A DNA stretch of 64,000 nt from Stutzerimonas stutzeri (lineage in GTDB: Bacteria; Pseudomonadota; Gammaproteobacteria; Pseudomonadales; Pseudomonadaceae), in the NCBI RefSeq assembly GCF_024448935.1, contig NZ_JAMOIE010000002.1:54343-118342 (forward strand), in the 5' to 3' direction. Below, piece after piece: positions 9,956-20,259 of the stretch. The number at the start of each line of letters is the position of its first letter. Position 1 is the stretch's first letter. The notes under the pieces are model-generated. The model was not told where the DNA came from, did no database searches, and was given only the letters and a program-made list of their open reading frames with translations. Made by a program: the position numbers and the translations under genes.

Positions 9956-10375
9956 TCAAAAGGAAAAGGCGCCCGGCAGTAGCTCTTCGCTGCTCCAGAC
10001 TCGATAGTGTTCGGCATCGCTGCCGCAGCAATAGACGGGGCAGTCAGGCGCTAGCAATTCGCTAATGACCTGACGGCACGCCCCGCAGGGGCTGATACGC
10101 TCCATTTTCGGCGCATATACAACCAGCGCCTTGAAGCTTCTCGGCGCGTATCCCTGACTGATCGCTGCGCAGAGCGCAGCGCGTTCGGCGCAGTTAGTGA
10201 GTCCGAAGGACGCGTTCTCCACATTGCAGCCAACAATGGTCGTGCCGTCGGCAGTCAACAGCGCAGCCCCTACCGGGAATTGCGAGTAAACGCAGTAAGC
10301 GTTTTCCGCGGCCTGTTTTGCCGCGTCCAACAGCGGCAGGATGTCCGCATCAGTCGTCTCTTTTTTACTGCTCAT
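9956..10375 (-). CDS. cdd: Cytidine deaminase
   Basis: 139 aa. This small homotetrameric-type enzyme deaminates cytidine and deoxycytidine. Zinc ligands and the catalytic glutamate are visible in NCAERAALCAA and PCGACRQV. The ATG at 10375 has GGAG at the correct distance (TGGAGTAAAG), better than an upstream ATG at 10411. It is the first gene of the minus-strand nucleoside operon and turns cytidine into uridine. Confidence 0.95.
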   Translation of the reverse strand: MSSKKETTDADILPLLDAAKQAAENAYCVYSQFPVGAALLTADGTTIVGCNVENASFGLTNCAERAALCAAISQGYAPRSFKALVVYAPKMERISPCGACRQVISELLAPDCPVYCCGSDAEHYRVWSSEELLPGAFSF

Positions 10376-10539
10376 CTTTACTCCAGCATCATTTGACAAT
10401 GAACTCGCCACTACAGACAGGTAATATGCAAATCCAAGGCCACATCGAGAAATAGCAATATTTTTAGTTAATTATCAGTAGCTTGTATTTATCCTGAAAA
10501 AATAAAGCCAGCCTGAAGAGCATCAATAAAAGCGTAATC

Positions 10540-10587
10540 GCACCAAACTAACGAGCAAGCTGTCACTTGCGACAGCTTTATTGGTGC
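10540..10587. promoter_or_regulatory. Nested inverted repeat
   Basis: GCACCAA (10540-10546) pairs with TTGGTGC (10581-10587), and inside it AAGCTGTC pairs with GACAGCTT around a 6-nt loop. This makes one long two-part hairpin. It could be an operator, a terminator or part of a small RNA. Confidence 0.5.
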
Positions 10588-10594
10588 AACGAAA

Positions 10595-10632
10595 AGAGCC
10601 CTAAGGAGCGACCAGCTTCGTCAGGGCTTTTA
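10595..10632. terminator. Possible bidirectional terminator
   Basis: GCCCT and AGGGC arms about 20 nt apart are flanked by AAAAG on one side and CTTTT on the other, so each strand reads stem then T-run. It lies between two divergent genes, where a terminator is not expected unless a small transcript exists. Confidence 0.4.
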
Positions 10633-10938
10633 TGCTGCGGGCCCGGTTCGAAACGCTCGGCCTCGCGAGGCCGCTTCGCAAGTGAAGGCTCACGCCGGGC
10701 AGGGCAAATCGCCGCAGCTGCCTTGCAATAGGTGCTGGCGCCTGAACGAAGGAAGTGCCACACTGTCTCAGCAATGCGGCGTTAACAGGCTCTGTTATAC
10801 TCCGCGCTTCCGCCAGGCTTACGCCCGGATGTCGTTATCGTAGAGATGCGGCAGGACCGGACGGGATCGCACGCCAGTCGCGATTCGAGCCAGGCATGAC
10901 CATCCCAGGGCATCGCCCTACACAAGACAGGATTACTC

Positions 10939-12747
10939 ATGTCCTTTGCTTCCCTCGGTCTCTCCGAGGCTTTGGCCGGTGCCGTCGAGGCTGCCGGCTA
11001 CACCCAGCCTACACCCGTGCAACAGCGGGCCATTCCCGCCGTGTTGCAAGGACGCGACCTGATGGTCGCGGCACAGACAGGAACCGGCAAGACCGGTGGC
11101 TTTGCCCTCCCCGTACTGGAAATTCTATTCCCGGGCGGCCATCCCGATCGCGAACACCGCCATGGCCCGCGCCAACCGCGCGTGCTGGTGCTGACACCAA
11201 CCCGCGAGCTGGCTGCCCAGGTGCATGACAGCTTCAAGGTCTATGCCCGCGATCTGCCGCTCAAAAGCGCGGTGATCTTTGGCGGCGTCGGCATGAACCC
11301 GCAGGTTCAAGCCATTGCAAAGGGCCTCGACGTGCTTGTCGCCTGCCCGGGCCGCTTGCTCGACTTGGCTAACCAGAAAGCCGTCGACCTTTCCCACGTG
11401 GAGATTCTGGTCCTCGACGAAGCCGACCGCATGCTCGACATGGGCTTTATCCATGACGTCAAGAAGGTCCTCGCCAAGCTGCCGACCAAGCGCCAGAACC
11501 TGCTGTTCTCGGCGACCTTTTCCAAAGACATCACCGACCTCGCCAGCAAGTTGCTGCACGAGCCGGAGAAAATCCAGGTCACGCCACCGAACACGACTGT
11601 CGAGCGTATCGAGCAGCGCGTTTTTCGCCTGCCATCCACGCACAAACGTGCCCTGCTGGCCCATCTGATCACCAAAGGCGCCTGGGAACAGGTGCTGGTG
11701 TTCACCCGCACCAAGCATGGCGCCAACCGCCTTGCCGAGTATCTCGACAAGCACGGTTTGCCGGCCGTCGCGATTCACGGCAACAAGAGCCAGAACGCGC
11801 GGACCAAGGCGCTGGCAGATTTCAAGGCCAACCAGGTGCGTATCCTGGTCGCCACCGATATCGCCGCGCGCGGGCTGGACATCGACCAGCTGCCTCACGT
11901 GGTCAATTTCGAGCTGCCGAACGTCGAGGAAGACTACGTTCACCGGATCGGGCGTACCGGTCGGGCTGGCCGCAGCGGTGAAGCGATTTCGCTGGTTGCA
12001 CCCGACGAGGAAAAGCTGCTCAAAGGCATCGAGCGGATGACCAAGCAGAAAATTGCGGACGGCGATTTGCTGGGCTTCGACGCCAGCAGCATCGAGGCGG
12101 AGAAGCCGGAAGTCCGTGCGCCGCGTCCTGCCCGCAACAGTGAACGCACACCTCGGAGCGAGCGCGCCGGCAAAACCACCGAAGCTGCAGCCGGCGAGCC
12201 GAAAGCGGGTGAGCGCAACCGTCGCGAACGCAACAAGCCGCGCACTGCGCGTCCAGCGCAGGGCTCGGCAGAGCAGACAGCTGCAGCTCCGGTGAGCCGG
12301 CCACCTCGGCTACCGAATGATCGCGCTCCGGACGTATTTCTCGATGATGAAGTCGATAACTTCGGCAACAGCGTCGACTATGTCAGCCCCTACCAGAACA
12401 AGCAGGGACGTGGCCGGCGTCCCGGCGCGCCGACTCAACCGGCTAGCCAGCCACGTGCCGCGGCAGGCCCACGCAGCGGCGCTGCCAGTGCCGGCGCTCA
12501 AGGTAAAGCCAAGCGTCAAGGGCAGCCGGCCCGTGGCGGGCAGCCACGCCGCAAGAACGAAGGGCGCCGGATCGACGGTGACAGCGATGGTGTCCGCCGG
12601 GACGTTGCGGAGAAGCCGAAGGAAAAGCAGCCGGTGATCATCCACAAGGAGTCGAAGCTCGACCGACTTCCCAGCATTGAGCAGTTGGAACAGCTGCCGA
12701 CCAAGCCTCGCGGTGAGAAGCCGGCATTGCTGACCCGCAATCGCTGA
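10939..12747 (+). CDS. rhlE: DEAD-box ATP-dependent RNA helicase, RhlE type
   Basis: 602 aa. All helicase motifs are present: Q motif (TPVQQRAIP), motif I AQTGTGKT, Ia [52 protein letters not shown] and [12 protein letters not shown]. The core ends near residue 380; the remaining 220 residues are a basic, proline- and arginine-rich low-complexity tail suited to RNA binding. It probably remodels RNA in ribosome assembly or decay. The ATG at 10939 follows ACAGGATT. It keeps its P. aeruginosa position next to oprM-mexB-mexA, convergent with oprM. Confidence 0.95.
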   Translation: MSFASLGLSEALAGAVEAAGYTQPTPVQQRAIPAVLQGRDLMVAAQTGTGKTGGFALPVLEILFPGGHPDREHRHGPRQPRVLVLTPTRELAAQVHDSFKVYARDLPLKSAVIFGGVGMNPQVQAIAKGLDVLVACPGRLLDLANQKAVDLSHVEILVLDEADRMLDMGFIHDVKKVLAKLPTKRQNLLFSATFSKDITDLASKLLHEPEKIQVTPPNTTVERIEQRVFRLPSTHKRALLAHLITKGAWEQVLVFTRTKHGANRLAEYLDKHGLPAVAIHGNKSQNARTKALADFKANQVRILVATDIAARGLDIDQLPHVVNFELPNVEEDYVHRIGRTGRAGRSGEAISLVAPDEEKLLKGIERMTKQKIADGDLLGFDASSIEAEKPEVRAPRPARNSERTPRSERAGKTTEAAAGEPKAGERNRRERNKPRTARPAQGSAEQTAAAPVSRPPRLPNDRAPDVFLDDEVDNFGNSVDYVSPYQNKQGRGRRPGAPTQPASQPRAAAGPRSGAASAGAQGKAKRQGQPARGGQPRRKNEGRRIDGDSDGVRRDVAEKPKEKQPVIIHKESKLDRLPSIEQLEQLPTKPRGEKPALLTRNR

Positions 12748-12764
12748 AACGCAGCACGGACAAA

Positions 12765-12795
12765 AACGCCGCCCTCAGAGGCGGCGTTCTTGTTT
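12765..12795 (+). terminator. Rho-independent terminator after rhlE
   Basis: AACGCCGCC (12765-12773) pairs with GGCGGCGTT (12780-12788) around a 6-nt loop, followed by CTTGTTT. It begins 17 bases after the rhlE stop. Confidence 0.85.
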
Positions 12796-12969
12796 CAGCG
12801 TCAGCTCGGTCCGGGGATCCATCCAACCGGTCCAACCACAACAAACCGGGGCTGGCGTGGCGCTAAACCTCCACATGTCGTGCTGTTCGGCTCCAAGGTC
12901 CGCTAAAGTCGAGGCCTCGCAAGCCCGGTCATAACACCACCGACCGACGCCAAGCGCCGCGCGCCAGCC

Positions 12970-14406
12970 TCAACCCGGCCCCGGCACAACCTCAGCCTCG
13001 GCGTTAGCATCCCAACCGCCACCCAACGCCTTGAACAACTCGACTTCACTGATCATCTGCGCCAGACGGTCACTGATGTACTGCTGCTGCACTTCAAACA
13101 GCTGACGCTGTGCATCGAGCAAGGTCAGGTAGCTGTCTACGCCCGTCCGGTAACGCCTCTCGGCGAGACGATAGTAGTCTTCGCTGGCCTCCAACAAGTC
13201 ACCCTGAGCCTGCAACTGGCGAACGTAGGTCGCCTGGGCGGCCAGCCCGTCCGCCACCTCACGGAACGCCGTCTGGATTGCCTGTTCATACTGCGCCACC
13301 TGGATGTTGCGGCTGATCTCGACGTAGTCGAGGTTGGCACGCAGTTGCCCGGCATTGAAGATCGGCACACTGATGCTCGGAGAAAAATTCCAGTAGCTGG
13401 AGCCACCATCGAACAGCCCGGACAGCTCGCTGCTCGCGGTACCTACCGCGCCAGTGAGGCTGATACGCGGAAAGAACGCTGCCCTCGCCGCCCCGATGTT
13501 GGCGTTGGCAGCGCGTAGCTGATATTCGGCTTGAATGATGTCCGGACGCTTATAGAGCAAGTCCGACGGCAACCCCACCGGAACAGTGGCCAGCAGGTCG
13601 CGCTCCAGTCGACCATCGGCCGGCAAGTCCAACGGAATGTCTCGGCCAAGCAGCAGCGCGAGGGCGTTGCGGTCCTGGGCAACCTGGCGGCTATAACGCT
13701 CGATCCCCACTCGCGCGGTATCCACTGCGCTGCGCGCCTGGCTCAGATCGAGCGCCGAGGCTACGCCGACTTCGAAGCTGCTCTGAGTAAGTGAGAAGCT
13801 TTCCTCATAGGTCTTCAGCGTGTCACGACTCACCTGCAACAGAGCCTGATCGGTCTGCAAGGTCAGCCAGGCGTTGGCGACGCTCGCGATCAGACTGATC
13901 CGGGTGCTCCGCTGTGCTGCCTCGGTGGCGAAATATTCCTGCAGCGCCTGCTCACGCAAACTGTCGAGACGACCAAACAGGTCCAGCTCCCAGGAGACAC
14001 CGAACGTCGCGCTGTACTGGCTGTTGATGTCACTCTCGCCGGTCTGGTTCAGATCTCCAGGAGTTCGCGTACGACTGCCAGCCGCGTCGCCACTTACCAG
14101 CGGCAGCAGATCGGCCCGCTGAATACGGTAGAGCGCGCGATACGCATCGACATTCAGCGCCGCGGCTCGAAGGTCGCGGTTGTTCTCCAGGGCCACTTGT
14201 ATCAGCTCACGCAGCGCGGGATCCCTGAAAAAGGCCTGCCATTCCATCTCCATCGGTCGCTCGTTCACCGCACTGGCAGAGCCGGTGTAAGCCTCACCCT
14301 CGGGCCAGGCCTCGGGCGTTGGCGCGTCGGGGCGCTGGTAATCAGGCATTAACGAGCAACCGCTCAGCGCTGCCATCAGCGCCAGGCTCAGTACTGACTT
14401 GTTCAT
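12970..14406 (-). CDS. oprM: Outer-membrane efflux lipoprotein, OprM/TolC family
   Basis: 478 aa outer-membrane channel of a tripartite RND pump. A lipoprotein signal ends at the lipobox ALSGC, followed by [18 protein letters not shown], typical of the NodT/OprM group. The two repeated outer-membrane efflux halves are visible ([36 protein letters not shown]), and the length matches OprM. Its ATG overlaps the mexB stop as ATGA, so it is coupled to mexB and ends the operon. Confidence 0.95.
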   Translation of the reverse strand: MNKSVLSLALMAALSGCSLMPDYQRPDAPTPEAWPEGEAYTGSASAVNERPMEMEWQAFFRDPALRELIQVALENNRDLRAAALNVDAYRALYRIQRADLLPLVSGDAAGSRTRTPGDLNQTGESDINSQYSATFGVSWELDLFGRLDSLREQALQEYFATEAAQRSTRISLIASVANAWLTLQTDQALLQVSRDTLKTYEESFSLTQSSFEVGVASALDLSQARSAVDTARVGIERYSRQVAQDRNALALLLGRDIPLDLPADGRLERDLLATVPVGLPSDLLYKRPDIIQAEYQLRAANANIGAARAAFFPRISLTGAVGTASSELSGLFDGGSSYWNFSPSISVPIFNAGQLRANLDYVEISRNIQVAQYEQAIQTAFREVADGLAAQATYVRQLQAQGDLLEASEDYYRLAERRYRTGVDSYLTLLDAQRQLFEVQQQYISDRLAQMISEVELFKALGGGWDANAEAEVVPGPG

Positions 14407-17400
14407 TGCGCCTCTCCGTTTTGCTCGTCGCCGCCAGCCTTTTTGCGCTTACCCAGCGAAGACACCACGACATAGAACAAAGGCACCCAGAAGATCACCA
14501 GCACGGTGGCGGTGACCATGCCGCCAATCACCCCCGTGCCGATCGCATGCGAGCTACCCGCCCCCGCGCCGCTGGCCAGCGCCAGCGGAACCACGCCGAG
14601 CGTGAAGGCCAGCGAGGTCATGATGATCGGACGCAAGCGCATGCGACAAGCTTGTACCGCCGCCTCGAACAGGCTCTTGCCTTCGGCATGCAGATCCTTG
14701 GCGAATTCGACGATCAGGATTGCGTTCTTCGCGGTGAGGCCGATGGTAGTCAGCAGGCCGACCTGGAAGAACACGTCGTTGCTCAGCCCGCGCCCCATGG
14801 TCGCCAACAGCGCCCCGATCACCCCGAGCGGCACCGCCAGCATGACCGCGAACGGAATCGACCAGCTCTCGTAGAGCGCCGCCAGGCAGAGGAACACGAC
14901 CAACAGCGAGAGTGCGTAGAGCGCCGGAGCCTGACCGCCGGAGAGCCGCTCCTCGAACGACAGGCCGGTCCACGAGACGCCGACACCCTCCGGCAGCTGT
15001 TCGGCCAGACGCTCGACCTCAGCCATAGCATCGCCGGTGCTGTAGCCCGGGCCCGGCTCGCCGAGGATCTCCATCGCCGACACACCGTTGTAGCGCGACA
15101 GCTTGGGCGAGCCGTAGATCCACTTGCCACTGCCGAACGCACTGAACGGCACCATTTCGCCCTGATCGTTGCGCACGAACCACTTGTCGAGGTCCTCCGG
15201 CCCCATGCGCGATGGCGCGATACCCTGCACATAGACCTTCTTCACCCGGCCGCGATCGATGAAATCGTTGACGTAGCTCGAACCCCAGCTGATCGACAGC
15301 GCGTCGTTGATCTCGCTCAGGGCAACGCCCAACGCCCTGGCCTTCTCGTCATCGATCAGCAACTGGTACTGCGGCTCGTCGTTCAGGCCGTTTGGGCGTA
15401 CCGCCTGCAGCATAGAGCTCTGCGCAGCCAGCCCGAGAAACTGGTTACGTGCAGCCATCAACGCATCATGGCCAAGACCGGCACGGTCCTGGAGGTAAAA
15501 ATTGAAGCCAGTCGCGTTGCCGAGCTCCATGACCGCAGGCGGCGCAAAGGCGAACACCATGGCATCCCGGAACGAGCTGAAGTGCTGCTGCGCGCGCTTG
15601 GCCAGGGCGAAAACGCTGTCCTCAGCGTCCGGACGCTCTTCCCACGGCTTGAGCCCGATGAACGCCAGCGCCGAGTTCTGACCACGGCCGGCGAAGTTGA
15701 AGCCGGTAACGGTGAACACCGAGTTGACCACGTCCGACTCTTCCGTCAGCAGGTACTCTCGCATCGCGTCTACAGTTTGCTGGGTACGTTCGGCCGTCGA
15801 GCCCGCCGGCGTCTGCACCTGAGCGAAGAGCACGCCCTGGTCTTCATCGGGCAGGAAGGCACTGGGCAGCCGGGCGAACAGCAGAGCCAGCGCAGCGACG
15901 ATGGCAACATACAGGATAAGGAACGGCAGCTTGCGCCGCAGAACCGCGACCACCCCTTTCTCGTAACGCCGCACTCCGCGATCGAAGGTCCGGTTGAACC
16001 AGCCGAAGAAGCCGCGCTTCTCATGCTGATGGCCCTTCTCGACGGGCTTGAGCAGGGTTGCGCACAGCGCCGGCGTGAAGATCAGCGCCACCAGCACCGA
16101 GAGCGTCATGGCCGAGGCAATGGTTATCGAGAATTGCCGATAAATGACGCCGGTGGAACCGCCGAAGAACGCCATCGGCAGGAACACTGCCGAGAGCACC
16201 AGGCCGATACCCACCAGTGCGCCCTGAATCTGGCCCATCGACTTGCGCGTCGCCTCCACCGGCGACAGCCCTTCCTCGGCCATCACCCGCTCGACGTTTT
16301 CCACCACGACGATGGCGTCGTCGACCAGCAGGCCGATCGCCAGCACCATGGCGAACATGGTGAGGGTGTTGATGCTGAAGCCGAACGCCGCGAGCAGACC
16401 GAAGGTCCCGAGCAACACCACTGGCACGGCGAGCGTGGGGATCAGCGTGGCGCGGAAATTCTGCAGGAACAGATACATCACCAGGAACACCAGTACGATC
16501 GCCTCGAACAGGGTGTGCACCACGTTCGTGATCGACGCCGAGACCACCGGCGAGGTGTCGTACGGATAAACGATTTCCATCCCGCGCGGAAAGAACGGCT
16601 GCAGTTCGCTGATGGTCTGACGCACGGCCTGGGCGGTATCCAACGCATTGGCGCCAGTCGCCAGCTTGATGCCAATGCCGGCCGCAGGGCTGCCGTTGTA
16701 TTGCGCAGTGATCGCGGCTCGCTCGGCGCCCAGCTCGACTCGGGCGACGTCCTTCAGGCGAACCTGGGAGCCGTCGCTGTTGACCTTGAGGAGAATCTCG
16801 CGGAACTGCTCGGGTGTCTCCAGCCGCGTTTTGCCGATGATAGTGGCGCTCAGCTGCTGGCCGGGAACGGCCGGGAGGCCGCCGAACTGACCGGCCGAAA
16901 CCTGCACGTTCTGCGCACGAATGGCATCGCCCACGTCCACCGGGGTCAGCGCAAAATTATTCAGCTTGGCCGGGTCCAGCCAGATGCGCATGGCGTACTG
17001 GGAGCCGAACACCTGGAAGTCACCGACCCCCGACGTACGGGAAATCGGGTCCTGAATATTGGAAACAATGTAGTCGGCCAGGTCGGTCTGGATCATACTG
17101 CCGTCCGACGAGACGACGCCAACCACCATCAGGAAGTTGCGTACCGCCTTGGTCACGCGAATGCCCTGCTGCTGAACTTCCTGCGGCAGCAGCGGAGTGG
17201 CCAGCTGCAGCTTGTTCTGCACTTGCACCTGGGCAATATCCGGATCCGTACCCTGGTTGAAGGTGACCGTGATCTCCATGCTGCCGTCGGAGTTGCTCGC
17301 CGAGCTGATATAGCGCAACCCGTCGATACCATTGAGCTGCTGTTCGATGACCTGCACCACGGTGTCCTGCACCGTCTTTGCCGACGCACCCGGATAGGTT

Positions 17401-17540
17401 ACTGAAATGCCGACCGCCGGAGGGGCAATGCTGGGGTACTGGTTGACCGGCAGGCCGAGGATGGACAGCCCACCGGCAAGCATGATCACCATCGCGACCA
17501 CCCAGGCGAAGATCGGGCGATCAATGAAAAAGTTGGACAT
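14403..17540 (-). CDS. mexB: RND multidrug efflux transporter, MexB type
   Basis: 1045 aa inner-membrane proton-driven pump. The N-terminus [20 protein letters not shown] is that of HAE1 transporters. The proton-relay aspartate pair lies in [20 protein letters not shown], and motifs such as [17 protein letters not shown] and [20 protein letters not shown] are intact. Two large periplasmic loops and twelve membrane segments fit the length. It starts 24 bases after the mexA frame. With mexA interrupted, whether the pump is assembled is uncertain. A 1028-aa open frame on the other strand is a shadow of this gene. Confidence 0.96.
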   Translation of the reverse strand: MSNFFIDRPIFAWVVAMVIMLAGGLSILGLPVNQYPSIAPPAVGISVTYPGASAKTVQDTVVQVIEQQLNGIDGLRYISSASNSDGSMEITVTFNQGTDPDIAQVQVQNKLQLATPLLPQEVQQQGIRVTKAVRNFLMVVGVVSSDGSMIQTDLADYIVSNIQDPISRTSGVGDFQVFGSQYAMRIWLDPAKLNNFALTPVDVGDAIRAQNVQVSAGQFGGLPAVPGQQLSATIIGKTRLETPEQFREILLKVNSDGSQVRLKDVARVELGAERAAITAQYNGSPAAGIGIKLATGANALDTAQAVRQTISELQPFFPRGMEIVYPYDTSPVVSASITNVVHTLFEAIVLVFLVMYLFLQNFRATLIPTLAVPVVLLGTFGLLAAFGFSINTLTMFAMVLAIGLLVDDAIVVVENVERVMAEEGLSPVEATRKSMGQIQGALVGIGLVLSAVFLPMAFFGGSTGVIYRQFSITIASAMTLSVLVALIFTPALCATLLKPVEKGHQHEKRGFFGWFNRTFDRGVRRYEKGVVAVLRRKLPFLILYVAIVAALALLFARLPSAFLPDEDQGVLFAQVQTPAGSTAERTQQTVDAMREYLLTEESDVVNSVFTVTGFNFAGRGQNSALAFIGLKPWEERPDAEDSVFALAKRAQQHFSSFRDAMVFAFAPPAVMELGNATGFNFYLQDRAGLGHDALMAARNQFLGLAAQSSMLQAVRPNGLNDEPQYQLLIDDEKARALGVALSEINDALSISWGSSYVNDFIDRGRVKKVYVQGIAPSRMGPEDLDKWFVRNDQGEMVPFSAFGSGKWIYGSPKLSRYNGVSAMEILGEPGPGYSTGDAMAEVERLAEQLPEGVGVSWTGLSFEERLSGGQAPALYALSLLVVFLCLAALYESWSIPFAVMLAVPLGVIGALLATMGRGLSNDVFFQVGLLTTIGLTAKNAILIVEFAKDLHAEGKSLFEAAVQACRMRLRPIIMTSLAFTLGVVPLALASGAGAGSSHAIGTGVIGGMVTATVLVIFWVPLFYVVVSSLGKRKKAGGDEQNGEAQ

Positions 17541-17564
17541 CGCGGATTTTCCTCGGGCGCAGCC

Positions 17565-18686
17565 TCAGTTGGCTTGTGGCTGGGCAGTCATGACGTTGCT
17601 GGCAGGACTGGCGTCCACCTGTACACCAGGCCGGATGAACTGCAGGCCTTCGGTAATAAGTCGATCGCCCGCCTGTAGGCCCTCGGCGATCAGCCAGCGA
17701 TTGCCCACGGCGCGGGCGGTCTTGACCTGGCGCACTTCAACCTTGTCCTCGGCATCGAGAACCATGGCAGTGGCGTCACCCTTGGGGTTGCGTGTAATAC
17801 CTTGCTGCGGTGCCAGGATCGCTTCGCTCTTCACCCCGGCGACCAGCTGAGCATGCACGAACATGCCCGGCAGCAACATACGGTCAGGGTTGGGAAATAC
17901 CGCCCGCAGCGTTACCGAGCCGGTGCCGGAATCAACCGACACCTCGGAGAACTCCAGCTTGCCCTCCTGGGAGTACTGGCTGCCGTCCTCCAGGGTCAGC
18001 GTCACCTTGGCCGCGTCGTCGCCGGCCTTCTGCAGGCGGCCCTCGGCGAGGTCGCGGCGCAGACTGAGCAGGTCGCGCACCGGCTGGGTGACGTCGATGT
18101 AGATCGGATCGAGCTGCTGGATGGTCGCCAGCTCCTACGCCTGGCCGTTGCTGACCAGTGCGCCTTCGGTCACGGCCGAGCGCCCGATGCGCCCCGAGAT
18201 CGGCGCCAGCACCTTGGTGTAGCGCAGGTTGATACGCGCCTGTTCCAGGTTCGCTTCGGCCTGCAGGCTCGCCGCGCGGGCCTCGTCATAGGCTTGCCGG
18301 CTTACGGCCTGCTCCTCGACCAGCAGGGCATAGCGATCAGCCAGGGACTTGGCCGAAGCCAGGCTGGCCTGGGCGTTCTTCAGCGTGGCCTCGTACACCG
18401 ACGCATCAATCTGATAGAGCTGTTGCCCGGCCTTGACTTCGCCGCCTTCGGTGAACAGACGCTTCTGGATGATGCCGTTGACCTGCGGACGCACCTCGGC
18501 GACACGATGCGCACGTGCCCGGCCAGGGAGCTCCGTGGCCAGGGCGAACGGCTCCGCCTGCAGGATCACAATACCCACCTTGGGCTTCTGCTGGGGCGGA
18601 GGAGCACTTTCTTCCTGGCAGCCGGCCAGTAAAACAGCCATGGCGAGAATGGACATCAGGGCAGCGTGGGCTGACTTGATTGACAT
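17565..18686 (-). pseudogene. mexA: mexA membrane-fusion protein gene interrupted by an in-frame stop
   Basis: Periplasmic adaptor of the MexAB-OprM pump. The ATG at 18686 has AGAGG upstream and a lipoprotein signal ending in LLAGC. The reading frame runs through the lipoyl and hairpin regions to GRIGRSAVTEGALVSNGQA, then meets TAG at 18135-18137 (codon 184). The same frame continues without shift as ELATIQQLDPIYIDVTQP to the normal C-terminus (NVMTAQPQAN). The only visible defect is one stop codon. A GTG at 18080 could restart a C-terminal fragment, but neither half would be a full adaptor. Amber suppression or a sequencing error remain possible. Confidence 0.85.
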
Positions 18687-18771
18687 GGTTAAGACCTCTT
18701 GAAAACCTGGCAGGCGGGAGTGGGCACAACAACGCAGACGAGACGCAGACGCAGAGTGGACCGGAATATAC

Positions 18772-18795
18772 TTACATCCACAGCTGTTTGTAAAC
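18772..18795 (-). promoter_or_regulatory. mexA promoter with overlapping TtgR-type operator
   Basis: Read on the minus strand, TTTACA (18795-18790) and TATATT are separated by 18 bp, forming a -35/-10 pair. The spacer lies inside an interrupted palindrome, TTTACAAACAGCTG followed by TGGATGTAA, that closely resembles from memory the operator of the P. putida ttgABC pump bound by TtgR. No ttgR- or mexR-like gene lies next to it. Confidence 0.6.
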
Positions 18796-18892
18796 CGACC
18801 CGAACTGATCGCATCAGTAATAAATGTTTCGAAATATCGGCAACGAACCATTCGACCGAAATACCTGCCGCGAATTCGCAGCGCCTCAACTC

Positions 18893-18915
18893 AAAACGCC
18901 GGCAAGATGCCGGCG
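18893..18915 (-). terminator. Terminator after yceI
   Basis: CGCCGGC (18897-18903) pairs with GCCGGCG (18909-18915); on the minus strand the stem is followed by TTTT. It lies 22 bases past the yceI stop. Confidence 0.75.
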
Positions 18916-18937
18916 CTCGGGCTCCACTGGGAGCGTT

Positions 18938-19513
18938 TTACTGACGCACACCTTCGACCGAGATGATCAGATCGACCGTTTGCGAGGCCGGGCCGAGATC
19001 CATCTTGATGTCGAAGTCCTTGAGCGTCAGCGTGGTGCTGCCTTCGAAACCGGCACGATAGCCACCCCAGGGATCATCGCCCTCGCCGATGAACTGGGCG
19101 GCGACCACCACCGGCCTGGTCACGCCGTTGAGCGTCAGGTCGCCGGTGATGTCGGCGGTGCCGTCGCCGGTGGACTTCACCGAAGTCGACTCGAAGGTCG
19201 CTGTCGGGTGCTGGTCGACGTTGAGGAAGTCGTCGCTGCGCAGGTGCTTGTCGCGCTCGGCGTGGTTGGTGTCGACGCTGGCGGTCTTCAGCGTGACCTT
19301 GACCTTGCTCGCCTCCGGCTTGTCCGCGTCGAAGCTGAAGCTGCCATCGAAATCCTTGAAGGTGCCCCACAGCCAGCTGTAGCCGAGGTGGCTGATCTTG
19401 AAATTGACGAAGGCGTGCTGGCCCTGCTTGTCGATGGCGTAGTCGGCAGCGAATACCTGGCCCGCGAAAATCGACGAGCCCAAGGCCAGTGCAGCAACGG
19501 TTTTCTTCAACAT
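18938..19513 (-). CDS. YceI-family periplasmic protein
   Basis: 191 aa. A signal peptide ([22 protein letters not shown]) is followed by a complete YceI domain, a lipocalin-like barrel that binds isoprenoid or other amphiphilic molecules: [45 protein letters not shown] and the closing [12 protein letters not shown]. The P. aeruginosa homologue in this position is PasP. It lies 24 bases after the cytochrome b561 stop on the same strand, a frequent pairing. The actual ligand is not evident. Confidence 0.93.
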   Translation of the reverse strand: MLKKTVAALALGSSIFAGQVFAADYAIDKQGQHAFVNFKISHLGYSWLWGTFKDFDGSFSFDADKPEASKVKVTLKTASVDTNHAERDKHLRSDDFLNVDQHPTATFESTSVKSTGDGTADITGDLTLNGVTRPVVVAAQFIGEGDDPWGGYRAGFEGSTTLTLKDFDIKMDLGPASQTVDLIISVEGVRQ

Positions 19514-19537
19514 AGTGTTCTCCTTGAGTGATTGATA

Positions 19538-20092
19538 TCAGGCCTCGGCACGGCCAAGCATTCGTTTGAGCGTCGAATCGTGATCGATGAAATGATGCTT
19601 CAGTGCCGCCAAGGCGTGCAGGCCGGAAAGGATCACCAGGGCCCAGGCGAGGTATTCGTGAACCAGGCCGGCAATGTCTTCCTGGTTCGGGATCGATGTA
19701 ATCAGGGCAGGCATTTCAAACCAGCCAAAAACGCTGATCGCGCGGCCATCGGCGGTGGAAATGAGATAGCCGGAAATCATTACGGCAAACAGGCCGAGGT
19801 AAAGCACACCGTGTCCCGCCTTGGTTGCCAAGCGTGTCAACCGTCCATGGCTCGCCAGTGGCGCTGGCCCGTGACTAAGGAACCGCCAGATAACCCGCAG
19901 TACCATCAACGCGAACAGAAGCAGGCCGATACTTTTATGGATATCCGGAGCGGTTCGATACCAGCTGCTGTAATAAGTCAGCCCCACCATCCAGTAACCC
20001 AGCGCAAACAGCCCGATCACCGCAATCGCCACCAGCCAGTGCATCAGGATGCTGATCAGGCCGTAATTGCTGGATGAGTTTTGCCATTGCAT
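19538..20092 (-). CDS. Cytochrome b561-family protein
   Basis: 184 aa, four membrane segments. Histidines fit for heme ligation lie in ILMHWLVAIAV, DIHKSIGLLLFAL, KAGHGVLYLGLFAVM and LVHEYLAWALVILSGLHALAALKHH. It probably moves electrons between the quinone pool and a periplasmic partner; pairing with yceI is common. The ATG at 20092 (MQWQNSSSNYGLISILMHWL) is chosen because it opens directly into the first membrane helix; a longer frame to 20242 has no family support. Confidence 0.9.
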   Translation of the reverse strand: MQWQNSSSNYGLISILMHWLVAIAVIGLFALGYWMVGLTYYSSWYRTAPDIHKSIGLLLFALMVLRVIWRFLSHGPAPLASHGRLTRLATKAGHGVLYLGLFAVMISGYLISTADGRAISVFGWFEMPALITSIPNQEDIAGLVHEYLAWALVILSGLHALAALKHHFIDHDSTLKRMLGRAEA

Positions 20093-20259
20093 CGGAAACG
20101 TCCCGGATTGAGGAGCCACAAGCCTAACGACTAACAGATCGAAATGAATCGCATTTTTTCGTTTCAAGCTATCGATCAAGTCGATAAATCCGCTATCGGT
20201 GAAGTGCTGCCAACGAGTTCTGCTAGGCTGCGCCGATTTCACCCCGTAAAGGAGCGACC

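Larger units (their letters stand above)
10412..10938. other. Intergenic region between divergent cdd and rhlE
   Basis: About 530 bp without a protein gene. The cdd-proximal part (10440-10535) is unusually AT-rich and must contain the operon promoter, though I cannot fix its boxes. The middle (10540-10700) holds nested inverted repeats, described separately. The rhlE-proximal part has a TATACT -10-like box at 10796-10801, leaving a leader of about 130 nt. Confidence 0.6.

Noticed and set aside
14319..17405. A 1028-codon open frame on the plus strand opposite mexB
   Set aside because: It is a shadow of high-GC coding on the other strand: composition is rich in Arg, His and Gln with no domain, while mexB opposite is complete.
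18690..18937. Short plus-strand ORFs considered as the missing mexR/ttgR repressor
   Set aside because: No helix-turn-helix and no similarity to MarR or TetR proteins; they run antisense into yceI.
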